Program-made: the position numbers and the translations under genes
Shown: positions 16,481-24,213 of the stretch, one piece after another
Numbering within the stretch: the first letter of the stretch is position 1
How the letters are laid out: each line of letters opens with the position of its first letter
Notes under the pieces: model-generated
The model's input: the letters and a program-made list of their open reading frames with translations, nothing else
Told to the model about the DNA's origin: nothing
Database searches by the model: none
Assembly: GCA_965226235.1 (NCBI GenBank)
Contig: OZ245335.1
Location: 2,044,673 to 2,108,672 of the forward strand
Length of the DNA stretch: 64,000 nucleotides
Direction of reading: 5' to 3'
DNA from: CAYFZO01 sp965226235
GTDB taxonomy: Bacteria; Pseudomonadota; Gammaproteobacteria; Poriferisulfidales; Oxydemutatoraceae

Positions 16481-16857
16481 CAAAAACGTTGAAAATAAAG
16501 GCCTCTGACCAAGCTTCGGATAGCGCGCTGTTTTGTGAATAGCCTGCGCGAACCCCGGCGACCCTTTCAAAACCTCGCGAAATTCGGCGGTCTGAGTAGA
16601 GCACGGTTTCAATACTCACGCTGGTCATATCCCGGTAACACAGCGGCATAACGTTTAGCCTCGTATCAAGGCGTGCGTCTGCCCTTGGTCTTTTGATCTC
16701 GGGAGGGGCTGTGGCATTCACAAGCGACACAAAGAATTGGGTTGACACACACGACAACGACCCTGCCGGGGGTTTTTTTGCCCGCACGTTAGGGCAGGCC
16801 GCCACCGAGGTTCGTGCTTCGCTTGTTGGCAAGGCGCGGCTTCTCTACAATATCACC
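16481..16857. other. Gene-free stretch with one more fae-like scrap
   Basis: No coding region recognised. At 16751-16770 the words ACGACAACGACCCTGCCGGG recall the fae 5' region (compare 15133-15153), both followed by a T-run; a stem good enough for a terminator is not evident. Confidence 0.4.
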
Positions 16858-18095
16858 ATGGATACCTGCCTGGAGTGCCACGCAAAGCTCGCGCGGCTGG
16901 ACAATCAGCACCTCGCCGTTTGCTGCGGTCTGACCCTGCAGGAATACGCGATTCGCTACGGTCTTCCGCTCGACGTCGTGGTACCGCGCGCGCTGCTGGA
17001 CTACGAACCCCCGGTCTCCGATTACCCCGAGGCAGCGGCGCGGGCCTCGCGAGAGGCGCGTATCGTGCTCGCTGCGGTGCAGCGGTGGGGTTGCTCGAAG
17101 CGCGGGACCCTTGGTGCGAGATCCCGGGCGAGATTCGCCGGCTCGATCAGTTGCTATGGATGATGCAGCGTCTGCGCGATTACGGGTTTTGTTTTCACCA
17201 GGTTTACCGCTTCGACCCGCGGGCGCACCGGGTTACGGCCGCGAACCATTTGAGAGCCCTGCGAGGCAATGTGCCCGAGACACCCCCGGTGCGTGTGGAT
17301 GCCTTATCGACGTCCGACCTGATGCTGTTTGTGGCGGTCATCGCCGCGCTACGCTCGGATTTATATGGCGATTACCTGTTTCTGCATCTTGCCGGTCAGC
17401 AGGAAACAGCCTCGGCGTTGATGCACCGGCTCAAAAGCGACCTCGGCGTCGAGACCAAAGCCTTGTTGCCGGTTGTAAACAAAGGTGCCTGCCTGCGTAC
17501 GCTGGCGTCGGAAGATACGAGAAAACTGCTGGGGATACTCTATCCGCAGTTGTCCCGGATTCCATGCGCTGAAGCGCGCTTTTACAACGAGGCGCCGTCG
17601 GCCCTGGTAGCCAAGGAACTGGTTTTCGATGCCGCGCATTTCATTACAGACCACGCAGGCAAATGCGCCAATCTGCACGGAGGGCGCTATAACCTGGTGG
17701 TCAAGGTCGAGGGAAGGATCGACCCTTATACCGGGTTCGTGGTCGATTACAGTTATCTCAAGGCACTGGTGCAGCGGGAGGTGATCGAAGCGCTCGATCA
17801 CAGGCACCTGAACCTCGCGGATACCAGCCTCGGGTGGCGTTCGAGCACCGAACTGATCAATCTGTTTATCTGGGGCAGGCTGATCGAGTACCTGCCTAAT
17901 CTGCACGAAGTGCAGACCTATGAGACGACTCAGTCGTATTGCTGCTTTCAAGGCCCGACACTGGATGAGATGCGTGAGTTGGGGCGCTTGGACGACATGC
18001 ATTTTGCGTCGCAGGCACTGGGGTGCTCGCATCTGCGTCGCCTGCTGATTGACGGCAACATCGTCCCGCGTCTGAAAGTCGTGGGGCGCCGGTAG
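16858..18095 (+). pseudogene. 6-pyruvoyl-tetrahydropterin synthase-like protein, interrupted by one frameshift
   Basis: The N-terminal part reads from ATG 16858 (MDTCLECHAKLARLDNQHLA, a CxxC-H-C zinc-like module, then GLTLQEYAIRYGLPLDVVVP). At the G-run 17087-17090 a -1 shift moves to the frame that continues LLEARDPWCEIPGEIRRLDQ and ends at 18095. The C-terminal domain is of the PTPS/QueD fold: ELVFDAAHFITDHAGKC with the zinc histidines, HGGRYNLVVKVEG, and VVDYSYLKALV with LDHRHLN. The middle region is unassigned. PTPS-type proteins act on dihydroneopterin triphosphate, fitting pterin synthesis for H4MPT. Restoring one G would restore one 412-codon frame, so a sequencing error is possible. 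Confidence 0.75.
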
Positions 18096-18131
18096 TGGGA
18101 TCGGGCTCGATCAGGGGCGGGTTTGCTTCGA

Positions 18132-18833
18132 TCAGGCGTTGACAGACTGCGTTCGGTTCCCGATGGCACCGGTGTACAGGGCGTTGGCGACGAGCACCGC
18201 GGTGATACCCTGCTTTTCGAGTTGCGCCAGATCCCGTTCGTCGCGGATGCCTCCGCCTGTGACGAAGCGCTGACGAGGATATTTTTTCTGCAGCGCAGAG
18301 AGGGTGTCCAGGTCGGGTCCGTTCCCTGCGCCGACCGCCCCCAGCGAGAGCGCGATGACCGTTTCCGGCCAGTGCTCGCTTGATGCGAAAACCGACTCGC
18401 TGCCCAGGAGCCCATCGGCACCGAAGTCCAGCGACAGGATGAACGCCTCGCGCGCGGCGTGCAGCGTCTGCAGGAGCCGCGGATCGGACAAGGTCTCGGT
18501 TGCCACGACGAGGGTTGCCATGGCGTGGTTTCTGTGCAGACGCATGAAGTCCGCGTGGTTACCAACCCCGGCATCAAGCCACAGGTCGAAGCTGGGGAAA
18601 GCGCGGGCGAGCTCCTGTATCAGCGACGCGTTGTCGCCGTTGCCGGCGATGGCATCAAGGTCGGCAATGTAGAATGTGTTGCAGTGCAGTTGTGCATGTA
18701 GCCGCTGCATTACATCGCCGGGAGAGGATGAAGGAAATCGTGCATTGGCCAGCGGTTGGTACGCTTTGCGGTCGCCTCCCGTGGCGTGCACGACGCAGCC
18801 GTGTTTCAGATCCAGTGCCGGAATCAGTTTCAA
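18132..18833 (-). CDS. HisA/HisF-like TIM-barrel protein of the C1 cluster
   Basis: 233 residues. Starts MKLIPALDLKHGCVVHA, like HisA (MIPAIDLxxGxVVR), with FYIADLDAIAGNG, LWLDAGVGN, and the phosphate loops VTGGGIRDERDL and AVLVANALYTG. The order of segments is that of HisA, but no other his genes are nearby and it is embedded among cofactor genes. Such paralogues are found in H4MPT clusters of methylotrophs and probably act in cofactor synthesis; the reaction is unknown. Divergent from the MfnD-like gene with about 21 nt between starts. Confidence 0.8.
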   Translation of the reverse strand: MKLIPALDLKHGCVVHATGGDRKAYQPLANARFPSSSPGDVMQRLHAQLHCNTFYIADLDAIAGNGDNASLIQELARAFPSFDLWLDAGVGNHADFMRLHRNHAMATLVVATETLSDPRLLQTLHAAREAFILSLDFGADGLLGSESVFASSEHWPETVIALSLGAVGAGNGPDLDTLSALQKKYPRQRFVTGGGIRDERDLAQLEKQGITAVLVANALYTGAIGNRTQSVNA

Positions 18834-18854
18834 TGTTCGATCGGTGGGGCTAGC

Positions 18855-19838
18855 TTGAACGTTCTGGTTGCCGAGTATTTTACCGGGGGTGGCCTGTGCG
18901 GACGAAATCTACCCGCCGATTCATTCTCCCACCTGTCCGGGGAAGGCGAGTCGATGCTGCGCGCGCTGATCGACGATCTGGTTTTGATCCCGGGGGTGCG
19001 TGTGATCACGACGCGGGACGCACGCCTGCCTCCGCTGGCTGTCGCGGGGATCGAGATGCATGTGATTCCCGAGACCGATCGTTGGATGCCGCGGTTGCGT
19101 GAGTTGCTTGGTTTTGCGGACGCGTTCTGGCCGATTGCGCCGGAAACCGGACAAACGCTGGAATCGCTGTGCGCGCTTTGCGATGGCGGCCCGCTGTTGT
19201 TGAACAGTTCTGCCGCAGCGGTGCGTTGTGCGGCGAGCAAATACCACACCGCGAAAGCGCTTGAGCAAGCTGGCCTGCCCTGCGTGAAAACCTGGAGCGC
19301 GCGCGACGCGTGGTATCAGGAAGCGGTTCCGGGAACCGAGTGGGTAGCCAAACCGGACGACGGCCTCGGCTGTGAAGGGGTGCGCATCGTTTCGGATGTG
19401 TCCCATGCGGTGGGTGACGGCGACGTTATCCAACCCTATATCCAGGGGCGCGCAGTCAGCCTCAGTGTCTTGTATGGCAGCGACGAACATCGCCTCGCCG
19501 GTGTCAATCTGCAGGAGGTCGAGCGTCGTGACGACAAGCTGTCGCTGAAAGCCTGCGTTGTAAACGGAATTCGCGATCGGCACAGTGAGTTCGACACGCT
19601 GGCAGAGCAGATCGGTCACGCGATCACCGGCCTTGCCGGCTACGTCGGCATCGACTGCATCGAGCAGGATGGCGCGATTCGCATCGTTGAAATCAATCCT
19701 CGGCTGACCAGCTCGTACGTTGGCCTGCGCCGATCGCTCGGCGTAAACCCCGCGGCCTGCGTGATTTCCCTGCTGGGGCAGTCGGCAACACCCTGTTTCG
19801 ACATTGAATCCGCCGTCGCGGTCAGGATCGGCTTATGA
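18855..19838 (+). CDS. mfnD: MfnD-like ATP-grasp ligase (methylofuran synthesis)
   Basis: 327 residues from TTG 18855 (MNVLVAEYFTGGGLCGRNLP); no ATG fits and the frame further upstream is antisense to the HisA-like gene. The opening with EYxTGGG and then SGEGESMLRALIDDL is characteristic of MfnD relatives. ATP-grasp motifs: EWVAKPDDGLGCEGVRIV, VIQPYIQGRAVSLSVLYG, and IRIVEINPRLTSSYVGLRRS. In methanogens MfnD joins glutamate to tyramine for methanofuran; methylotroph methylofuran carries a tyrosine-type core, so the acceptor may differ. Overlaps the MfnF-like gene by 4 nt (ATGA). Confidence 0.78.
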   Translation: MNVLVAEYFTGGGLCGRNLPADSFSHLSGEGESMLRALIDDLVLIPGVRVITTRDARLPPLAVAGIEMHVIPETDRWMPRLRELLGFADAFWPIAPETGQTLESLCALCDGGPLLLNSSAAAVRCAASKYHTAKALEQAGLPCVKTWSARDAWYQEAVPGTEWVAKPDDGLGCEGVRIVSDVSHAVGDGDVIQPYIQGRAVSLSVLYGSDEHRLAGVNLQEVERRDDKLSLKACVVNGIRDRHSEFDTLAEQIGHAITGLAGYVGIDCIEQDGAIRIVEINPRLTSSYVGLRRSLGVNPAACVISLLGQSATPCFDIESAVAVRIGL

Positions 19839-20866
19839 CGGCGCAGGTCGGTTGGGATATCGGGGGAGCGCATCTGAAGGCGGCGCGGTTCGGCGGCGGC
19901 GCCTTGTCCATGGTGGTGCAGTTACCCTGCCCGCTGTGGCGTGGCGAGAGAGAACTTGATCGCGTGTGGCGACACGCCGAAGCGGCACTGCGTACCGACT
20001 TGCGCGCCGAACACGCGGTGACCATGACCGGCGAGTCGGCGGATTGCTTTGCCAGCCGCGAGGCAGGCGTGGAAGCCATTGTATCTACGGTCGCGCGGTG
20101 TCTGCACAAGCCCTTCAAGGTATACGCCATGCGCTCGGGTTTTATCGACGCCGGCGATAGCGCGGGGTGCTTCGGCCAAGTCGCCTCGGCGAACTGGCAC
20201 GCGACCGCCGCGTGTCTGGGGAAACTGCTCGGCAACGGGGTCCTGGTGGATATCGGCAGCACCACAACCGACATCGTTCCCTTTGCCGCGGAGGGCGCCA
20301 CGGGCCGTGGCGGCGATGACTGTCGGCGTCTGTGCTCGGGGGAGTTGGTTTACACCGGCGTCGTGCGGACGCCGGTGATGGCGCTGGCCGAGCGGATATG
20401 GTTCAAAGGCAGGGCGTGGCCGGTCGTAGCAGAGCTTTTTGCAACGACCGCGGACATCTACCGCATCCTGGGGATGCTCGCGGAAGACGCCGATCAGCAC
20501 CCTGCCTGCGATGGGGGCGCCAAGACGCCCGCTGCGAGCGAGCGCCGCCTCGCGCGGATGTTCGGCTGCGATGTCGATGCTGCCGATGATTGGTCCGCCT
20601 GTGCGCGGGTGCTCGCGGATCGCCAGGTACGCTTGATCGAAGCCGCGTACCGGAGGGTCTGCGGCAGTGCTACGGTCGCTGCGTCGGCACCGATCGTCGG
20701 GGCCGGGGTCGGACGTTTCCTGGCGAGAGACATGGCACGCCGCGCCGGGCGCCCCTATGTCGATTTCTCCGAGTTGTTCGATCCGGTCGTCGGCGACGAT
20801 GCGCGTCTCGCCGGAGACTGCGCGAGCGCCGTCAGCGTCGCTTTCCTCATGGCCGACGGGTTGTGA
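19835..20866 (+). CDS. mfnF: MfnF-like H4MPT/methylofuran-linked protein (hydantoinase-type ATPase fold)
   Basis: 343 residues. Actin/hydantoinase-like fold: VGWDIGGAHLKAARF at the start, VLVDIGSTTTDIVPF near 140-155 as the second phosphate loop, then GELVYTGVVRTPVMALA, and IVGAGVGRFLARDMARR late. These are marks of the one-carbon-linked family to which MfnF belongs. In methanogens MfnF couples aminomethylfuran phosphate to the glutamyl-tyramine unit. Start ATG overlaps the mfnD stop; the stop TGA overlaps the pabB ATG, so translational coupling is likely. Confidence 0.82.
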   Translation: MTAQVGWDIGGAHLKAARFGGGALSMVVQLPCPLWRGERELDRVWRHAEAALRTDLRAEHAVTMTGESADCFASREAGVEAIVSTVARCLHKPFKVYAMRSGFIDAGDSAGCFGQVASANWHATAACLGKLLGNGVLVDIGSTTTDIVPFAAEGATGRGGDDCRRLCSGELVYTGVVRTPVMALAERIWFKGRAWPVVAELFATTADIYRILGMLAEDADQHPACDGGAKTPAASERRLARMFGCDVDAADDWSACARVLADRQVRLIEAAYRRVCGSATVAASAPIVGAGVGRFLARDMARRAGRPYVDFSELFDPVVGDDARLAGDCASAVSVAFLMADGL

Positions 20867-22242
20867 TGGATCGCTTGTTGACCAGGCCGCTTCCGTACCG
20901 CGAAGACAGCGCGGATCTGTTCGACCGCATCGCCGGCTTGCGTGGCGCCGTTTTTCTTGACAGCGGGCGGCCGCGCAGCGACCTGGGCCGTTTTGACGTG
21001 TTGGCGGCGTTGCCGAGGACCTGGATCGATAGCCGTGACGGCATCACTGCGGTGCACGTCGCGGGGGAGGTACGGAGATACAAGGACCAGGATCCTTTTT
21101 CCGTTATCCGCGACCAGATCGAGCCATTGCAAACTTCCCAGGCCTACCCCTTTGTCACCGGCGCCATCGGTTATTTTGCCTATGACCTCGGGCGCAGGAT
21201 CGAGCGCCTGCCGGATATCGCCGCCAGCGAAGAACATTTGCCGGAGTTGGCGCTGGGGATCTATGACTGGGCGGTGATAGTAGATCATCGCGCCTGCCAG
21301 AGCACCCTGGTCGGTTGGCGCGGCACGCGATCCAGCGAAGATGCCTTCGACAGCGCCTGCGCGATATTCGAAGCAAACGCCGCCAGCCGCACTGCGCGTC
21401 CGGTTCGGGCGCTCGGCCCGGTGCGCTCCGATATGAGCAAGCGGGATTACCTTGAAAAATTTTCCCGGGTACAGCAGTACATTCGCGCCGGCGACTGTTA
21501 CCAGGTCAATCTCGCGCAGAGATTTTCCGTCGACGTCAGCGGAGACTCCTGGGACCTGTACCGCAGGTTGCGCGCGATCAACCCCGCTCCTTTTTCCGCC
21601 TACCTCGACTGTGGCGAATTTCAGGTGCTGAGCCACTCTCCGGAGCAGTTTCTGCGCGTGCGGGCAGGGCACGTGGAGACCAGGCCGATCAAGGGAACGC
21701 GGCCTCGTTCCGGGATCGCCAAACAAGATTTCGAGGCGATTGAGGCTTTGCGCGACAGCGCCAAGGATCGCGCGGAAAACCTCATGATTGTCGATCTGCT
21801 GCGCAACGACATCAGCAAGAACTGCCGCGCGGGTTCGGTCAAGGTCAGCCGCCTGTTCGACGTAGTGAGCTTTACCAGCGTCCATCATATGGTCAGTACC
21901 ATCGAAGGGGAACTGGAAGCAGGCAAGGACGCGCTCGATCTTCTCCGAGGGTGTTTTCCGGGCGGATCGATTACAGGCGCGCCGAAAATACGTTCGATGG
22001 AAATCATCGAAGAGCTCGAACCGTGTCGTCGCGGCGTATATTGTGGCTGCATCGGCTACATCGGCAGAGACGGCGACATGGATATGAATATCGCGATCAG
22101 GACCGCCGTTCGCCACGGCGAGAGGCTTGCGTTTTTTGCCGGCGGCGGGCTGGTGTCGGATTCTGACGGAGAAGCCGAGTATCAGGAAACGCTGGACAAG
22201 GTCGCTCCGATCCTCGACCTGTTCGGTGCGCCGAAGGAATGA
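20866..22242 (+). CDS. pabB: Aminodeoxychorismate synthase component I
   Basis: 458 residues from ATG 20866, overlapping the preceding stop (TGATG). Converts chorismate plus ammonia to 4-amino-4-deoxychorismate, precursor of p-aminobenzoate. Chorismate-binding features: FVTGAIGYFAYDLGR, AGDCYQVNLAQRF, LSHSPEQFLRV, ETRPIKGTRPR, ENLMIVDLLRNDISK, VHHMVSTIEGEL, and FPGGSITGAPKIRSMEIIEE. PIKGTRPR favours PabB over TrpE. In this setting the product feeds beta-RFAP synthase as well as folate. Neither PabA nor PabC is in the window. Confidence 0.92.
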   Translation: MDRLLTRPLPYREDSADLFDRIAGLRGAVFLDSGRPRSDLGRFDVLAALPRTWIDSRDGITAVHVAGEVRRYKDQDPFSVIRDQIEPLQTSQAYPFVTGAIGYFAYDLGRRIERLPDIAASEEHLPELALGIYDWAVIVDHRACQSTLVGWRGTRSSEDAFDSACAIFEANAASRTARPVRALGPVRSDMSKRDYLEKFSRVQQYIRAGDCYQVNLAQRFSVDVSGDSWDLYRRLRAINPAPFSAYLDCGEFQVLSHSPEQFLRVRAGHVETRPIKGTRPRSGIAKQDFEAIEALRDSAKDRAENLMIVDLLRNDISKNCRAGSVKVSRLFDVVSFTSVHHMVSTIEGELEAGKDALDLLRGCFPGGSITGAPKIRSMEIIEELEPCRRGVYCGCIGYIGRDGDMDMNIAIRTAVRHGERLAFFAGGGLVSDSDGEAEYQETLDKVAPILDLFGAPKE

Positions 22243-22278
22243 GCCCCCGGAGGAACGAATCCCCGAAGGGATAAAACC

Positions 22279-22866
22279 ATGCGCCCGTGGGTTGTGAAAA
22301 TCGGTGGCAGTTTGCATGACGACCCTTGCCTGCCCCAGGTGGTCACGCGCACCGCCGACTTTGCGCATCCGCTCGTGGTCGTGCCGGGCGGTGGCGCGTT
22401 TGCAGACCAGGTGCGCGCCTCGCAGCGGCGATGGCGATTCAGCGACCGCTGCGCGCATTCGATGGCGCTGCTGGCGATGCGCCAGTACGGCCATTTGCTG
22501 GCGACACTCGGCGCGCTCGAGACTGTCGCACACACACGGGTGCTGGAAGGAGGCGCCGCCGCGCGGGTGTGGTTGCCGGATGAGGCTACGTTGGGCGAAG
22601 CGTTGCCACCGAGTTGGGACGTGACGTCGGATTCGATCGCCGCCTGGCTGGCCTGCAAGCTCCAGGCCGACTGGCTGGTGCTCATCAAGCCGGTTGCTTT
22701 CACCTCCGCGGCTGCGGCGAGAGGACGGGTCGACGCAGCTTTTGCCGACACCGTGAAACAACATAGCGTGCCGGGGCGCGGCAGATTGTCCTGCGCCATG
22801 GTCGGCGCCGAACAATGGTTGTCCAGGGATTTCTCGTGCGAACCCTATCGGTTCGCCGCCGACTGA
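22279..22866 (+). CDS. mfnE: Amino acid kinase-fold protein, MfnE-like
   Basis: 195 residues: RPWVVKIGGSLHDDPCLPQV (phosphate-binding VKIGGS), then HPLVVVPGGGAFADQVRA, MALLAMRQYGHLLA, WDVTSDSIAAWLACKLQADW and LVLIKPV. Small amino acid kinase-family proteins of this kind include MfnE, which phosphorylates 5-(aminomethyl)-3-furanmethanol phosphate to the diphosphate in methanofuran synthesis. The MfnB gene lies convergent just downstream, and mfnF and mfnD upstream. It starts 37 nt after pabB in the same direction. Confidence 0.78.
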   Translation: MRPWVVKIGGSLHDDPCLPQVVTRTADFAHPLVVVPGGGAFADQVRASQRRWRFSDRCAHSMALLAMRQYGHLLATLGALETVAHTRVLEGGAAARVWLPDEATLGEALPPSWDVTSDSIAAWLACKLQADWLVLIKPVAFTSAAAARGRVDAAFADTVKQHSVPGRGRLSCAMVGAEQWLSRDFSCEPYRFAAD

Positions 22867-22894
22867 GGGTTTTCCCGGCAACCGGCGGGCTGCC

Positions 22895-23650
22895 TTAGCA
22901 CGTGGATTTGTGCGGACGTGTTGCGTGTTTTAGGGGCGACGCATGCGTCGCCCCTACGAATGCGTGCCTCAGCCTTGCCGCGATCCTGGTGGCGGCCTTG
23001 GCGCAGATGGGGTTGTTGCGCTGCCCGTCCTGACACAAGGCAGTGCGAAAACCCAGGTAATGCGGAGCCGGATTGAGCGACACCAAAGGTTCGATATCGG
23101 CCAGTTTCAGGGAGCCGGCGATGCCGCACAGCAGCGCCATCTCATGCGCGGTGCGGACAAACTGCTGTAGTCTTTGGCGATCGACCATCTCGCGTATCGA
23201 GCCGCTGCTCTTGTCGGCGGTATCCAGCATCACGCCGGTAAACCCCGCGCTGCCAAGCAATCGGCAGGGGCCTTCAAAGTCATTCAGCCTGTCGGCGAAC
23301 AGCACGCCGATCAGCGCGTGCTGCTTCGCGAGCGGCTGCAAGGCACCGGCGCAGGACGCGAAGTAACCGTTATCGAAGAATCCGATCTTGATGTAATTGA
23401 CGCCGACCTCCGCGAGTTCGGCGACTCTTTTTGCGATCACGTCAGGGTCGGGCGGCAGGTCGCCGACGGTCGCGCTCAGCGTGTGTCGTCCCGCGGACCA
23501 CCGAACGATTTCACGCACCACCTTCGCGTCCAGCGCGCCGAGCGCGCCGCGGTGAGGTTCTTTCATATCCAGCACGTCAACCGGCGCGGCGTGGATCGCG
23601 CGTGCTTCCTCCAGGCTGCGCACGCTCGCGAGCAGTTGACTCATCGTCAT
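22895..23650 (-). CDS. mfnB: (5-formylfuran-3-yl)methyl phosphate synthase
   Basis: 251 residues. The enzyme makes the furan core from two glyceraldehyde-3-phosphates. Conserved: LLASVRSLEEARAIHAAPVD, VLDMKEPHRGALGALD with the Schiff-base region, TLSATVGDLPPDPD, YIKIGFFDNG, GVMLDTADKSSGSI and CGIAGSLKLADIEPLV. An ATG at 23650 overlaps the upstream TGA; a second ATG lies at 23644. The last 25 or so residues (RHAFVGATHASPLKHATRPH...) are encoded by the palindromic repeat at 22931-22956 and flanking sequence, not by the conserved gene, so the native C-terminus was probably replaced by repeat insertion. Confidence 0.88.
   Translation of the reverse strand: MTMSQLLASVRSLEEARAIHAAPVDVLDMKEPHRGALGALDAKVVREIVRWSAGRHTLSATVGDLPPDPDVIAKRVAELAEVGVNYIKIGFFDNGYFASCAGALQPLAKQHALIGVLFADRLNDFEGPCRLLGSAGFTGVMLDTADKSSGSIREMVDRQRLQQFVRTAHEMALLCGIAGSLKLADIEPLVSLNPAPHYLGFRTALCQDGQRNNPICAKAATRIAARLRHAFVGATHASPLKHATRPHKSTC
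22931..22956. repeat. REP-like palindrome, copy 1
   Basis: A 26-nt perfect palindrome with core GCGACGCATGCGTCGC flanked by TAGGG/CCCTA. It forms the 3' end of mfnB. Related copies lie at 37659-37683 and 59806-59827. Confidence 0.9.
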
Positions 23651-24213
23651 TCGATGCCTTGTTCCCGCCTGAAGTCCCTGACGCGCGCTGCGAGCCAGTC
23701 CCACGCGACGGTTTCTTCTTCTCCGGCGGTCTTGTCGACAGCGATCCGGAGATACGCCATTTCCCGCTCGATCTTTTCCCGGGGCAACAGGTGCAGGCGG
23801 CTGACGAGTATGGCGAGCTCTACTATGGACGCCTGTGCGCGGTTGAAGCCTCGAAACGGCGCGTGTGTTTCTTCGTGGATGATTTCGCACACCAGACGCG
23901 GGCGCACCGGGTCGTCCTGCACCGTCGCGACCCTGACTTCGGCGTGCGCCAGGGTGTTGGCCAGGCGGTTGCCGTCGATGCGTGAGGCGGGCAGCAGCGG
24001 CCAGTCGCGTTTGCCACCCAGGCACCCCGCGAAGATGCGTACGTCGTCGGTGAAGTTGATGACAGCGTGGCGTTCGCGCAGGAGATTCTCCAGCGTTTGC
24101 GACGGTTTGAACGGCATCAGTACCGGGCTTTCGCCGTCGATGTGGATGCCCATGGGCGCGATATGCGTTGTGCCATCGGCGTGGCGCGTGGTGATGATGG
24201 TCTCGCGGATCAT
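23647..24213 (-). CDS. DUF447 family protein (flavin-type split barrel)
   Basis: 188 residues starting MIRETIITTRHADGTTHIAP at an ATG that overlaps the stop of the upstream gene (ATGA). The opening plus GIHIDGESPVLMPFKPSQT, HAVINFTDDVRIFAG and EVRVATVQDDPVRPRLVCEI is characteristic of DUF447, a flavin-reductase-like split-barrel family seen in H4MPT clusters of methylotrophs and archaea. Role unknown; a redox step in cofactor synthesis is plausible. It is the middle gene of a three-gene minus operon with the DHPS-like protein and mfnB. Confidence 0.78.
   Translation of the reverse strand: MIRETIITTRHADGTTHIAPMGIHIDGESPVLMPFKPSQTLENLLRERHAVINFTDDVRIFAGCLGGKRDWPLLPASRIDGNRLANTLAHAEVRVATVQDDPVRPRLVCEIIHEETHAPFRGFNRAQASIVELAILVSRLHLLPREKIEREMAYLRIAVDKTAGEEETVAWDWLAARVRDFRREQGIE

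Noticed and set aside
20755..22881. 708-codon minus-strand ORF opposite pabB and mfnE
   Set aside because: GC-rich shadow frame; the plus strand has well-conserved enzymes throughout.
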